Notes under the pieces: model-generated
The model's database searches: none
The model's input: only the letters and a program-made list of their open reading frames with translations
Told to the model about the DNA's origin: nothing
Position numbers and translations under genes: made by a program
Assembly: GCA_021161885.1 (NCBI GenBank)
Contig: JAGGZS010000251.1
Location: 1 to 7,386, forward strand
Length of the DNA: 7,386 bases
Reading direction: 5' to 3'
Origin: a bacterium
Lineage (GTDB): Bacteria > Auribacterota > Auribacteria > Auribacterales > Auribacteraceae
Shown here: in pieces, positions 1 through 6,002 of the stretch
Numbering within the stretch: position 1 is the stretch's first letter
Layout: each line of letters opens with the position of its first letter

Positions 1-31
1 TTTTTATTTGTGGTTATTTATTATCTGATAG

Positions 32-148
32 GATACGCTATTTTCTACCCAATCCACAACATTTGACAATATCTCTATTTTAAACGCCGCTGGCCGCCAT
101 AAATTAGACCAAGATTATATTGCGTATTTAAAATCATTTCTTGATTAA
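32..148 (+). other. Possible 3' remnant of a plus-strand gene
   Basis: A 38-codon open stretch follows two adjacent stop codons (TGA TAG at 26-31) and ends at TAA (146-148). It has no start codon. Its last 13 residues (QDYIAYLKSFLD and the preceding D) and the segment TFDNISILNAAGRHKL before them look like the end of a globular protein. The other two plus frames upstream of it are also open from the window edge, to about 64 and 83, so a frameshift near base 30-60 could join a coding sequence entering from the left. The minus strand is also open across much of 1-110 (WRPAAFKIEI... ending at TAA near the edge), so the coding strand is not settled. I do not recognise a family. This could equally be non-coding sequence. 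Bases 149-215 show nothing I can name. Confidence 0.22.
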
Positions 149-215
149 TTTGAATTCGTTTTTATAGATTTATAAAATGGGGTCTGCTCATCGGAACATA
201 AATAATGTTTGGATA

Positions 216-392
216 TTAAGAATTTAAACTGCTTAACAACATTAAACTTCCAATTAGGAAAAAACTTAAAAGCAATGCTAACGATATCCCGTAAAGACTT
301 GATTTGGCAAAAAAAGATAAGATTGGTTTAAGCTCTTTAAGTAAATGAAGTAATGAGGCTGATTCTGATGAATTTTGTTTAGTTTGGGTCAT
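216..392 (-). CDS. Small single-helix membrane protein, unknown function
   Basis: A 58-codon ORF runs from ATG (392-390) to TAA (218-216). A GGAG Shine-Dalgarno lies five bases upstream of the start (rc GTGGAGCGTAT-ATG), which is the main reason to believe it. The first 13 residues are polar (MTQTKQNSSESAS). Residues 14-30 could form an amphipathic helix containing KELKP. Residues about 32-55 are one strongly hydrophobic segment (YGISLALLLSFFLIGSLMLL), ending in a short SSLNS tail. The layout, a short cytoplasmic amphipathic helix before one transmembrane helix, resembles one half of small holin-like or membrane-anchor proteins, but I see no diagnostic motif and assign no function. It lies 143 bases downstream of the lipoprotein gene on the same strand and could be co-transcribed, though a weak terminator candidate sits between them. 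The protein is short and the sequence AT-rich, so a chance ORF is possible. Confidence 0.55.
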   Translation of the reverse strand: MTQTKQNSSESASLLHLLKELKPILSFFAKSSLYGISLALLLSFFLIGSLMLLSSLNS

Positions 393-510
393 ATACGCTC
401 CACTTGGTTAAATTCTAATAGTTTTATCTGTTAATAAACATATTTTATGCCATAGTAAATATTTTATTAAATTTAGTTTGTACAGCTAAACAGCAACATT
501 ATCATTGTTC

Positions 511-537
511 GAAAATTAAGGCAATATTTTAGTGCCT
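511..537 (-). terminator. Weak intrinsic terminator candidate after the lipoprotein gene
   Basis: Read on the minus strand, AGGCA (537-533, overlapping the TAG stop) can pair with TGCCT (523-519) across a nine-base loop. It is followed by TAATTTTC. The stem is only five pairs and the U-run is interrupted, so termination here would be inefficient at best. Position right at the gene end is the main support. Confidence 0.3.
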
Positions 538-1159
538 ATTTTTTAGTATTGTTTTTTATGCCTAATTTCAACTCAATTTTTTTTAAAACAGCAGTGAGTT
601 TTTCCATATATGTATCTTGGCCGCCGTTTATTTTTACTACAATATTTCCGTAACGGCTGTATATAAAAAGCGGATTAGGACGGGACTGGAACTTTATTCC
701 CATGGATTCATCACCAAAAACATTGATTTGAAACGAATCGATATTATCTTTATTCGCTAAGTTTTTAAGAATATTGAAATTTAAGGCGATTTCGTTTTCA
801 GCATTTTTTACATTTTCATATTTTAAAATGAGAACAGTTATCTTATGGCTGTCCCCTGTATTTTCTTTGAGTACAAAAATTTGCTGAATTACATCTACTG
901 CATTAACAGGTTTTTTGAGGAATTTTAAACTTGCCCGATCGCTGTAAAAAGATGTGGCAACTGTATATTTTCCGTTAAGGTCAGATGATGTCAGAATTAA
1001 TTTTTTAGCAGGAATATCATATTTTTTGTTTGATATCCGTTGTGATTTATTTGAAGGTTCCGAATATTTTTCCGGTACGTTTTCGTCAGGCGCTTTAGAA
1101 CAGGAATTTAATAGAAGCAGCAAACAACAAATTATTATGAATTTACAATTGTTTGTCAT
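536..1159 (-). CDS. Predicted lipoprotein of unknown function
   Basis: This 207-residue protein begins with a short signal peptide. After MTNNCK comes a hydrophobic core (FIIICCLLLLL, residues 7-17), then a lipobox-like LNSC with the modified cysteine at Cys20. The Asn at -2 is not the commonest residue there, but the layout is that of a signal-peptidase-II substrate. The mature part starts with a polar, probably disordered linker (about 21-50, rich in Ser, Lys, Pro and Glu). A globular domain of roughly 150 residues follows, with alternating strands and one long helix (about 118-136) and a late GNIVVKINGG element. I recognise no family or catalytic residues. It is presumably exported and anchored in a membrane. 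The ATG is the only workable start, because no ATG, GTG or TTG lies in frame just upstream. The nearest Shine-Dalgarno (AAAGGAG, 1180-1174) is 14 bases away, longer than usual. A likely promoter lies at 1257-1284. The gene follows tyrS by 142 bases. Confidence 0.85.
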   Translation of the reverse strand: MTNNCKFIIICCLLLLLNSCSKAPDENVPEKYSEPSNKSQRISNKKYDIPAKKLILTSSDLNGKYTVATSFYSDRASLKFLKKPVNAVDVIQQIFVLKENTGDSHKITVLILKYENVKNAENEIALNFNILKNLANKDNIDSFQINVFGDESMGIKFQSRPNPLFIYSRYGNIVVKINGGQDTYMEKLTAVLKKIELKLGIKNNTKK

Positions 1160-1256
1160 TAGTCGATGATAAACTCCTTTGAAAACGTAACAGTTATAAC
1201 ATTAATAGGTATAAGAAAGATGTCAGGGCGTAAAACTGTAAAAAAATCTTAACCTA

Positions 1257-1284
1257 ATACTATGATAACGACCATAAAAGTCAA
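1257..1284 (-). promoter_or_regulatory. Probable sigma70-type promoter for the lipoprotein gene
   Basis: On the minus strand, TTGACT (1284-1279) and TAGTAT (1262-1257) are separated by 16 bases. The -35 box matches consensus at five of six positions and the -10 box at four of six. The site lies just after the tyrS stop codon and would give a leader of about 90 bases before the lipoprotein ATG. No strong terminator separates tyrS from it, so read-through from tyrS is also possible. Confidence 0.45.
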
Positions 1285-1301
1285 GCTGTTTTTTATTTCG
1301 T

Positions 1302-2525
1302 CTATTGCGAAATCTTAGCGAACCGGCGTTTGCCAACTTTAAGGATCATTCCTTCTTCAGGCACTATTTTCATTTCAACGGATAATATTTTTTCTCCGTT
1401 ACATTGAACAGCGCCTTGCTGTATCATCCTTCGGGCATCCGAAGTGCTTTTTGTAAGACCGCAATTATGAAGAAGGCGGCATACCCAAATTTTTCCGTTT
1501 TCCAGAGGTAAATCTTTAATTTTTATTACCGGCATATCTTCAGGCAGATTTTTTTTGGAAAATACATTTGTAAATTCTTGTTCGGCGTGGACTGCCGAGG
1601 TTTTGTCATAGAATTTTGTTACCAATTCACGGGCAAGCTCTTTTTTAAGTTCCATTGGATGAATTTTTTCGTTTTTAACATTGTTTTCTAAATCGGCAAC
1701 ATCATTTTCCGTTCTATCGGTTAATAATCGTAAGTATCTAAACATTAAATTATCGGATATAGACATAACTTTTCCGAAAATATCTTTTGGCTGTTCGGCG
1801 ATACCTATATAGTTGTTAAGGCTCTTGCTCATTTTTTGAACCCCGTCAGTGCCTTCAAGGATAGGCATGGTGATAATGACCTGTTCCTTTTGCCCTGCGT
1901 CTCTTTGCAGATCACGCCCTACAAGCAGGTTAAAGGTTTGATCCGTACCGCCCAGCTCAATATCGGAATCTAGCATTACCGAATCATATCCCTGCATTAA
2001 GGGGTAGAGAAACTCTACAATACTTATTGACTGGCCGGATTTATATCTTTTTGAAAAATCATCACGCTCGAGCATTCTCGCTACCGAGCAGCTTGATGTT
2101 AGTTTAAGCACATCTTTAAAGTTCATTTTATTGAACCAACTGCTGTTAAAAATTATATTTGTTTTTTCTTTATCAAGTATTTTAAAAATTTGTTCCTGAT
2201 ATGTTTTTGCGTGCAGTTGAACTTGTTCTCTATTGAGCGGTTTTCTTGTTTCCGATTTGCCCGACGGATCGCCTATCATAGCGGTAAAATCTCCGATTAT
2301 AAAATCTACAGTATGCCCAAAGTTTTGGAATTGGCGTAATTTGTTTAAAATTACCATATGACCTAAATGAATATCAGGAGCGGTGGGATCTGCGCCAAAC
2401 TTTATTCTCAACGGTTTTTTCAGGTCAAGGGATTTTTTAAGAATTTCACAGAATAATTCTTCAGAGATAAAATTAACAGTATTCGTTTTTAATATGGATA
2501 ACTGCCGTTGTATTTCAGTATTCAA
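1302..2525 (-). CDS. tyrS: Tyrosyl-tRNA synthetase
   Basis: This cytoplasmic class I aminoacyl-tRNA synthetase charges tRNA-Tyr with tyrosine using ATP. The 407-residue length is normal for bacterial TyrRS. The Rossmann catalytic domain carries the ATP-binding HIGH signature as HLGH (53-56), preceded by GADPTAPDI. It also has the GGTDQ element (192-196) of the tyrosine site and the KMSKS loop intact at 231-235. The C-terminal S4-type RNA-binding domain spans about 345-403 (LTKSTSDARRMIQQGAV...). The DPTAPDIHLGH context and the GDPSGKSETRKPL stretch resemble the TyrRS subgroup found in Haemophilus and many other bacteria rather than the Bacillus-type TyrS. The start is TTG (2525-2523), chosen because an AGGAGGTT ribosome binding site (2538-2531) lies five bases upstream and no ATG is better placed. 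The gene follows rpsA, but a strong terminator ends only three bases before its ribosome binding site. I see no T-box leader, since there is no room for one. Confidence 0.98.
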   Translation of the reverse strand: MNTEIQRQLSILKTNTVNFISEELFCEILKKSLDLKKPLRIKFGADPTAPDIHLGHMVILNKLRQFQNFGHTVDFIIGDFTAMIGDPSGKSETRKPLNREQVQLHAKTYQEQIFKILDKEKTNIIFNSSWFNKMNFKDVLKLTSSCSVARMLERDDFSKRYKSGQSISIVEFLYPLMQGYDSVMLDSDIELGGTDQTFNLLVGRDLQRDAGQKEQVIITMPILEGTDGVQKMSKSLNNYIGIAEQPKDIFGKVMSISDNLMFRYLRLLTDRTENDVADLENNVKNEKIHPMELKKELARELVTKFYDKTSAVHAEQEFTNVFSKKNLPEDMPVIKIKDLPLENGKIWVCRLLHNCGLTKSTSDARRMIQQGAVQCNGEKILSVEMKIVPEEGMILKVGKRRFAKISQ

Positions 2526-2530
2526 TTTTT

Positions 2531-2538
2531 AACCTCCT
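2531..2538 (-). promoter_or_regulatory. Strong ribosome binding site fixing the TTG start of tyrS
   Basis: Read on the minus strand this is AGGAGGTT, a full anti-16S match, followed by five A residues and then TTG AAT ACT. It decides the non-ATG start of tyrS. It begins only two bases after the ten-base U-tract of the upstream terminator. Confidence 0.85.
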
Positions 2539-2540
2539 AT

Positions 2541-2572
2541 AAAAAAAAAAGACCTTAAGATAACTTAAGGCC
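2541..2572 (-). terminator. Intrinsic terminator of rpsA, directly before tyrS
   Basis: On the minus strand, GGCCTTAAG (2572-2564) pairs with CTTAAGGTC (2559-2551) over a four-base TTAT loop. That gives nine pairs including one G-U, followed by ten consecutive T residues (2550-2541). The A-run before the stem could extend the pairing with the U-tract. It lies 35 bases after the rpsA stop codon. The reverse orientation is followed by only five T residues, and no plus-strand gene needs it. Confidence 0.85.
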
Positions 2573-2607
2573 TTTTTCATTATTATTATTAAGTATCATT
2601 ATTAACG

Positions 2608-4608
2608 TTATTTTTTTTCCGTTTCTGTTTCGTTTTTTTCAGGAGTATCATCATTATTGTTTTTTTCTGAAACAGGTTCTTCTTTTTTTGAATCTTCAGC
2701 CTTTTGATTATCTTCAATTTCCGTCTCGTCTGCTGTTTGAGCAGGCGTTTCTGAAGATATTTCTTCGGTTTCCGTCTCGCCCGCTGTTTGAGCGGGCGTT
2801 TCTTTTTTAGGTTTCTCAGGTGTTTCGGTAGTCTTAGAAAAAAGAAGTTCATCAAGTTGTTCAGACAGAATACTGGTGCTTTCAAATGAATTTTCACGTT
2901 TCTTGCGTGATTTGAATTCTTTAACCGCAACTTTTTCTTTTGTTTTCTTTTGAACAACTTCTTCTTGTTTTTGTGCCTGATGAAATTCTTTAACGCTTAA
3001 AGCTATTTTTCTGTCGATAGTGTCAATTTTTACTATGTTAGCTGTAATTTCATCTCCAACAGTTACAATATCTTCAAGTTTAGTGAAAGGTTTGTCGGAA
3101 ATTTGCGAAGCATGTATTAATCCTTCAATATCGCTGTCAAGTGTAACAAAAACACCAAAACCAGTTATTTTTGTTACAGTTCCTGTTACAGACTGGCCGA
3201 TCGCGTATTTATCTTCAAGATTTTCCCACGGATCCGGAGACAGCTGTTTAATGCCGAGCGCGATTTTTTTGTTTTCCTGATCAACCGATAAAATAACCGC
3301 TTCTATTTGTTCGCCTTTTTTAAGAACTTCTGCCGGATTGTTTATTTTCTTTGTCCAAGATATATCGGATATATGAATTAAACCGTCAATACCTTCTTCC
3401 AACTCAATAAAAGCGCCGTAAGAAGTGATGTTGCGGATAGTTCCGGTAATTCTTTTGCCTGCCGGATATTTTTCTTCGACAACACTCCATGGATTGAATT
3501 CGGTTTGTTTTATCCCTAAAGAGATTTTTTCCTTTTCTTTTTCGATACTAAGAACCATTGCCTCAACTTCATCACCGACAGATATAACTTCAGATGGGTG
3601 GCTGATGCGTTTTGTCCAAGAAAATTCAGATATATGAATTAAACCTTCTATTCCTTCTTCAAGTTCTATAAAAGCGCCGTAAGGCATAATGTTAACTACT
3701 TTTCCGACTATTTTTTTGCCGATAGGATATATTTCCTCGACAGTTTCCCACGGATTTTTTGTTTTTTGTTTGAGCCCAAGAGAAATCCGCGCGTTGGGTT
3801 TATCGAATTTAAGAACTATTACCTCAATTTCATCTCCGACTTTGACTATTTCAGTTGGATGATTTATCCTGCCCCAGCTCATATCGGTAATATGAAGCAG
3901 CCCGTCAAGCCCGTTAAGGTCGATAAACGCACCGAAATCAGTAATATTTTTTACGGTTCCTAATATAAGGTCGCCTTCGTTAATGCTTTTAAGAAGTTTA
4001 TCCCGTTCTTTTGCCCGTTTTTCTTCAAGTAAAGCCCGGCGGGATATTACTACGTTTTTGCGTTCTTCACTGATTTTTATTATTTTAAAATCAAAATTTT
4101 TGCCGATAAAATCATCAAGTGAAGCAACAGGTTTGATATCAAGCTGTGAAGCCGGTAAAAACGCTTCTACTCCAATATCAACCATAAAACCGCCTTTAAC
4201 TTTCTTGAATATTTTTCCGTCGATTAGAGCGCCTTCAGAACATTTTTGGATAGTGCGTTCCCATTTTCTGCTTTTATCCACTTTTAATTTGGATAAAAGA
4301 GTAAGCCCGTCTTCATCTTCAATAGTTTCTAAAAACGCTTCAACTTTATCACCTATGGAATAATCTTTATAATCAGGGAATTCTTCAAGAGGTATAATTC
4401 CTTCCGATTTATAATGAATATCCACTAAAACTTCATTTGAAGTTATTTTTACTATTTTCCCTTGAACAATATTTCCTTCTTCAAGATTGTTGAGAGTCTG
4501 TTCGTAAAGTTCACGAAAATCCTCTATGGTTTCTTCAGTTTCTTTTTCTTTGAGGAGTTCTTCTATGATAGATTCTCCTGCAGTTGGTTGGTTTGTTTTT
4601 TTTACCAT
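2608..4608 (-). CDS. rpsA: 30S ribosomal protein S1 with long charged C-terminal tail
   Basis: S1 binds mRNA at the 30S subunit and helps load structured or weak-SD messages. The protein has 666 residues, against about 557 in E. coli. Six S1/OB-fold repeats can be placed at roughly 45-108, 125-192, 211-280, 296-367, 383-454 and 470-541. The first two are divergent, as expected for the ribosome-docking repeats. Repeats 3-5 carry the RNA-binding signature (G/Y)FGAFI/YGAFIELEEGI...GLIHIS, and repeats 4 and 5 are nearly alike. Repeat 6 has GFGVFVTL. Beyond about residue 542 comes a 125-residue low-complexity tail rich in Lys, Glu and Thr. It contains a 17-residue tandem repeat and one more structured-looking island, STSILSEQLDELLFSK (577-592). 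The ATG is preceded by AAGGAGG (4627-4621), 12 bases away. A promoter lies at 4662-4688 and a terminator follows the gene, so rpsA can be its own transcription unit, though read-through from cmk-plsC is likely. The cmk-rpsA order is conserved widely in bacteria. Confidence 0.97.
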   Translation of the reverse strand: MVKKTNQPTAGESIIEELLKEKETEETIEDFRELYEQTLNNLEEGNIVQGKIVKITSNEVLVDIHYKSEGIIPLEEFPDYKDYSIGDKVEAFLETIEDEDGLTLLSKLKVDKSRKWERTIQKCSEGALIDGKIFKKVKGGFMVDIGVEAFLPASQLDIKPVASLDDFIGKNFDFKIIKISEERKNVVISRRALLEEKRAKERDKLLKSINEGDLILGTVKNITDFGAFIDLNGLDGLLHITDMSWGRINHPTEIVKVGDEIEVIVLKFDKPNARISLGLKQKTKNPWETVEEIYPIGKKIVGKVVNIMPYGAFIELEEGIEGLIHISEFSWTKRISHPSEVISVGDEVEAMVLSIEKEKEKISLGIKQTEFNPWSVVEEKYPAGKRITGTIRNITSYGAFIELEEGIDGLIHISDISWTKKINNPAEVLKKGEQIEAVILSVDQENKKIALGIKQLSPDPWENLEDKYAIGQSVTGTVTKITGFGVFVTLDSDIEGLIHASQISDKPFTKLEDIVTVGDEITANIVKIDTIDRKIALSVKEFHQAQKQEEVVQKKTKEKVAVKEFKSRKKRENSFESTSILSEQLDELLFSKTTETPEKPKKETPAQTAGETETEEISSETPAQTADETEIEDNQKAEDSKKEEPVSEKNNNDDTPEKNETETEKK
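2712..2802 (-). repeat. Two-copy 51-bp tandem repeat with GC-rich hairpins in the rpsA tail
   Basis: Two units with a period of 51 bases (17 codons) encode ETPAQTAGETETEE and ETPAQTADETEIED (S1 residues 603-616 and 620-633). The cores lie at 2763-2802 and 2712-2751. The first-transcribed copy contains a perfect eight-pair inverted repeat, CGCCCGCT (2778-2785) and AGCGGGCG (2791-2798), with a five-base loop. In the second copy the same hairpin (2727-2734 with 2740-2747) keeps seven of eight pairs. One C-G pair is replaced by T-A, a change on both sides, and one pair becomes a mismatch on the mRNA strand. Both codon differences at the compensated pair are synonymous. Confidence 0.75.
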
Positions 4609-4661
4609 TGTTAATTAAATCCTCCTTAAACTCAAAATATTTCCTGAACGGATTAAAGCAA

Positions 4662-4688
4662 ATTATACAATTTTTATTTTTTTGTCAA
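4662..4688 (-). promoter_or_regulatory. Near-consensus sigma70-type promoter for rpsA
   Basis: On the minus strand, TTGACA (4688-4683) and TATAAT (4667-4662) both match consensus perfectly. The spacer is 15 bases, shorter than the ideal 17. Shifting the -35 two bases upstream to TGTTGA would give 17. Transcription would begin near 4655, leaving a leader of about 47 bases before the rpsA ATG. The -35 box encodes Leu440-Thr441 near the C terminus of the upstream kinase-acyltransferase, so the promoter is partly inside that gene. Confidence 0.75.
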
Positions 4689-6002
4689 CAGCATTTTTCG
4701 GTTATTTTTGAATTTATTGTTGAGGTCTTTAATTCTTTTTAACATTTCATCACTAATTGCCTTATATATTTCTTTAGATGAATTGCCGTGAACTTGCTTT
4801 TTGTCAATATAATAAGGAGTGCCCACGATAACATAAATTTTTGTGAATTTAATAAATTTTCCGCCCTTAGGCAATGCTTTGAGTGTTCCTGATACATATA
4901 CAGGCAATACAGAACAATTCGATCTATAAGCAAACATGCCCGCTCCGAGTTTTCCCTCTTTTATAAGCCCGTCATCCGAACGTGTCCCTTCGGGAAAAAC
5001 AACAACAGATTTATTGTCCTTTAATTTCTGTATTACTGTTTTTATGCTTTTTGGAGTTGGTTTAGTACGATTTATGGCAATGCAATTACATATAATCAGA
5101 ATTTTTCGCGCAATAACATTTTTTAATAACGATTCCTTAGCGAAATAATAACAATGCAACGGAACACTTAACCCAACAGCTATAGGATCAAGATTACTAC
5201 AGTGGTTTGACGCGACAATACCGCTGAAACGTTTTAAGGATTCATAATCTTCATATAAAAATTCTATGCGGAAACAAAGTTTGAAGAAAAGAAAACAAAG
5301 GTATCGGAAAAACCTGTGCGTATAATTTCTTTTTTCCCATAACCTGTTTTTTATAATATTAACCGCGATATTTAGTTTTTCTTCAGGAGTAATTGATGAA
5401 GAATCGATTTCAACAGCATCGTCAGCCTTTTTAAGAGGGCTTGCTTGACGGGAACTGTCTTGTTTATCTCGCTGCCTAAGGTTGTCTTGTACCTCTTTAA
5501 TCGATATATTTATGTTCTTTTCTTTCAACTCTAACCAGCGCCTTTTCGCTCTTTCATGAAGATTAGCCGTAAGAAAAAATTTTATGTCCGCTTTAGGCAG
5601 TACAACAGTGCCTATATCCCGCCCGTCAAGAATGGCGTTAAAACGATTCGCGTTTTTGCGCTGTATAGATATAAGATGTTTGCGAACAATAGGTTGCTGA
5701 GATACAGCAGATACAAAATTAGAAACCTTAGGCTCCCGTATTTTGTCGGATACATCTTTATTATCAAGATAAATTCGGTTCCCTTCCGGCGAATGGACAA
5801 TTTTTACGCTTGTGGATTTTAGGATTTTTTTCAACTGGTTTTCAGTAAAATTTTCACCTGTTTCATTTAATACCTTTAAGGTTACTGCCCTGTATAAAGC
5901 GCCGGTATCAATATAAATATATCCTAATTTTTTAGCCAGCTGTTTTGCCAGCGTGCTTTTACCTGACCCCGAACACCCGTCAATGGCAATATTTATGCTC
6001 AT
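4674..6002 (-). CDS. cmk-plsC: Fused cytidylate kinase / 1-acyl-sn-glycerol-3-phosphate acyltransferase
   Basis: Two enzymes lie in one 442-residue frame. Residues 1 to about 220 are cytidylate kinase, which phosphorylates CMP and dCMP with ATP. It has the P-loop DGCSGSGKST (8-17), DTGALYRAV (32-40), the nucleotide-binding GRDIGTVVLP (127-136), and the lid with RQRD (176-179) through the SRQASPL region (184-190) to EIDSS. Residues about 230-430 are a PlsC-type acyltransferase, which makes phosphatidic acid from lysophosphatidate. It has the catalytic HX4D as NHCSNLD (His267, Asp272), the motif II-like AINRT (309-313), FPEGTRS (336-342) and motif IV LPVYVSG (366-372). A hydrophobic stretch (FFRYLCFLFFKLCF, 231-244) at the junction may anchor the acyltransferase to the membrane. 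Each half is near normal length with its key residues intact, so both are probably active. ATG overlaps the SDR stop as ATGA, with AAGGA five bases upstream. In many bacteria cmk, plsC and rpsA are separate neighbours. Here the first two are joined. Confidence 0.95.
   Translation of the reverse strand: MSINIAIDGCSGSGKSTLAKQLAKKLGYIYIDTGALYRAVTLKVLNETGENFTENQLKKILKSTSVKIVHSPEGNRIYLDNKDVSDKIREPKVSNFVSAVSQQPIVRKHLISIQRKNANRFNAILDGRDIGTVVLPKADIKFFLTANLHERAKRRWLELKEKNINISIKEVQDNLRQRDKQDSSRQASPLKKADDAVEIDSSSITPEEKLNIAVNIIKNRLWEKRNYTHRFFRYLCFLFFKLCFRIEFLYEDYESLKRFSGIVASNHCSNLDPIAVGLSVPLHCYYFAKESLLKNVIARKILIICNCIAINRTKPTPKSIKTVIQKLKDNKSVVVFPEGTRSDDGLIKEGKLGAGMFAYRSNCSVLPVYVSGTLKALPKGGKFIKFTKIYVIVGTPYYIDKKQVHGNSSKEIYKAISDEMLKRIKDLNNKFKNNRKMLLTKK

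Noticed and set aside
473..505. Ten-codon minus-strand ORF MIMLLFSCTN with a lipobox-like end
   Set aside because: It is too short to be a real lipoprotein and has no ribosome binding site. The resemblance is probably chance in a U-rich region after the lipoprotein gene.
1260..1302. Intrinsic terminator directly after tyrS
   Set aside because: The region after the tyrS stop has only a three- to four-pair stem near the -35 box and no U-tract directly following it. The T-run near 1241-1248 has no stem before it.
2526..2610. T-box or other riboswitch controlling tyrS
   Set aside because: Only about 80 bases separate rpsA and tyrS, and they hold the terminator and ribosome binding site. No T-box consensus or specifier stem can fit.
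2589..2957. 122-codon minus-strand ORF rich in Lys and Arg overlapping the end of rpsA
   Set aside because: It is the out-of-frame reading of the low-complexity Lys/Glu tail of S1, with no ribosome binding site of its own and a composition explained by runs of A. The S1 frame continues seamlessly from its S1 domains.
3400..3690. Near-identical DNA words around the GCGCCGTA motif at about 3413-3420 and 3674-3681
   Set aside because: They are the same codons (coding for YGAFIEL) in two adjacent S1 domains, so they reflect the protein repeat and not a separate DNA element.
3983..4363. 126-codon plus-strand ORF opposite the N-terminal half of rpsA
   Set aside because: It is an antisense shadow of a well-supported gene. 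Its Ser/Phe-rich composition comes from the complement of Lys/Glu codons.
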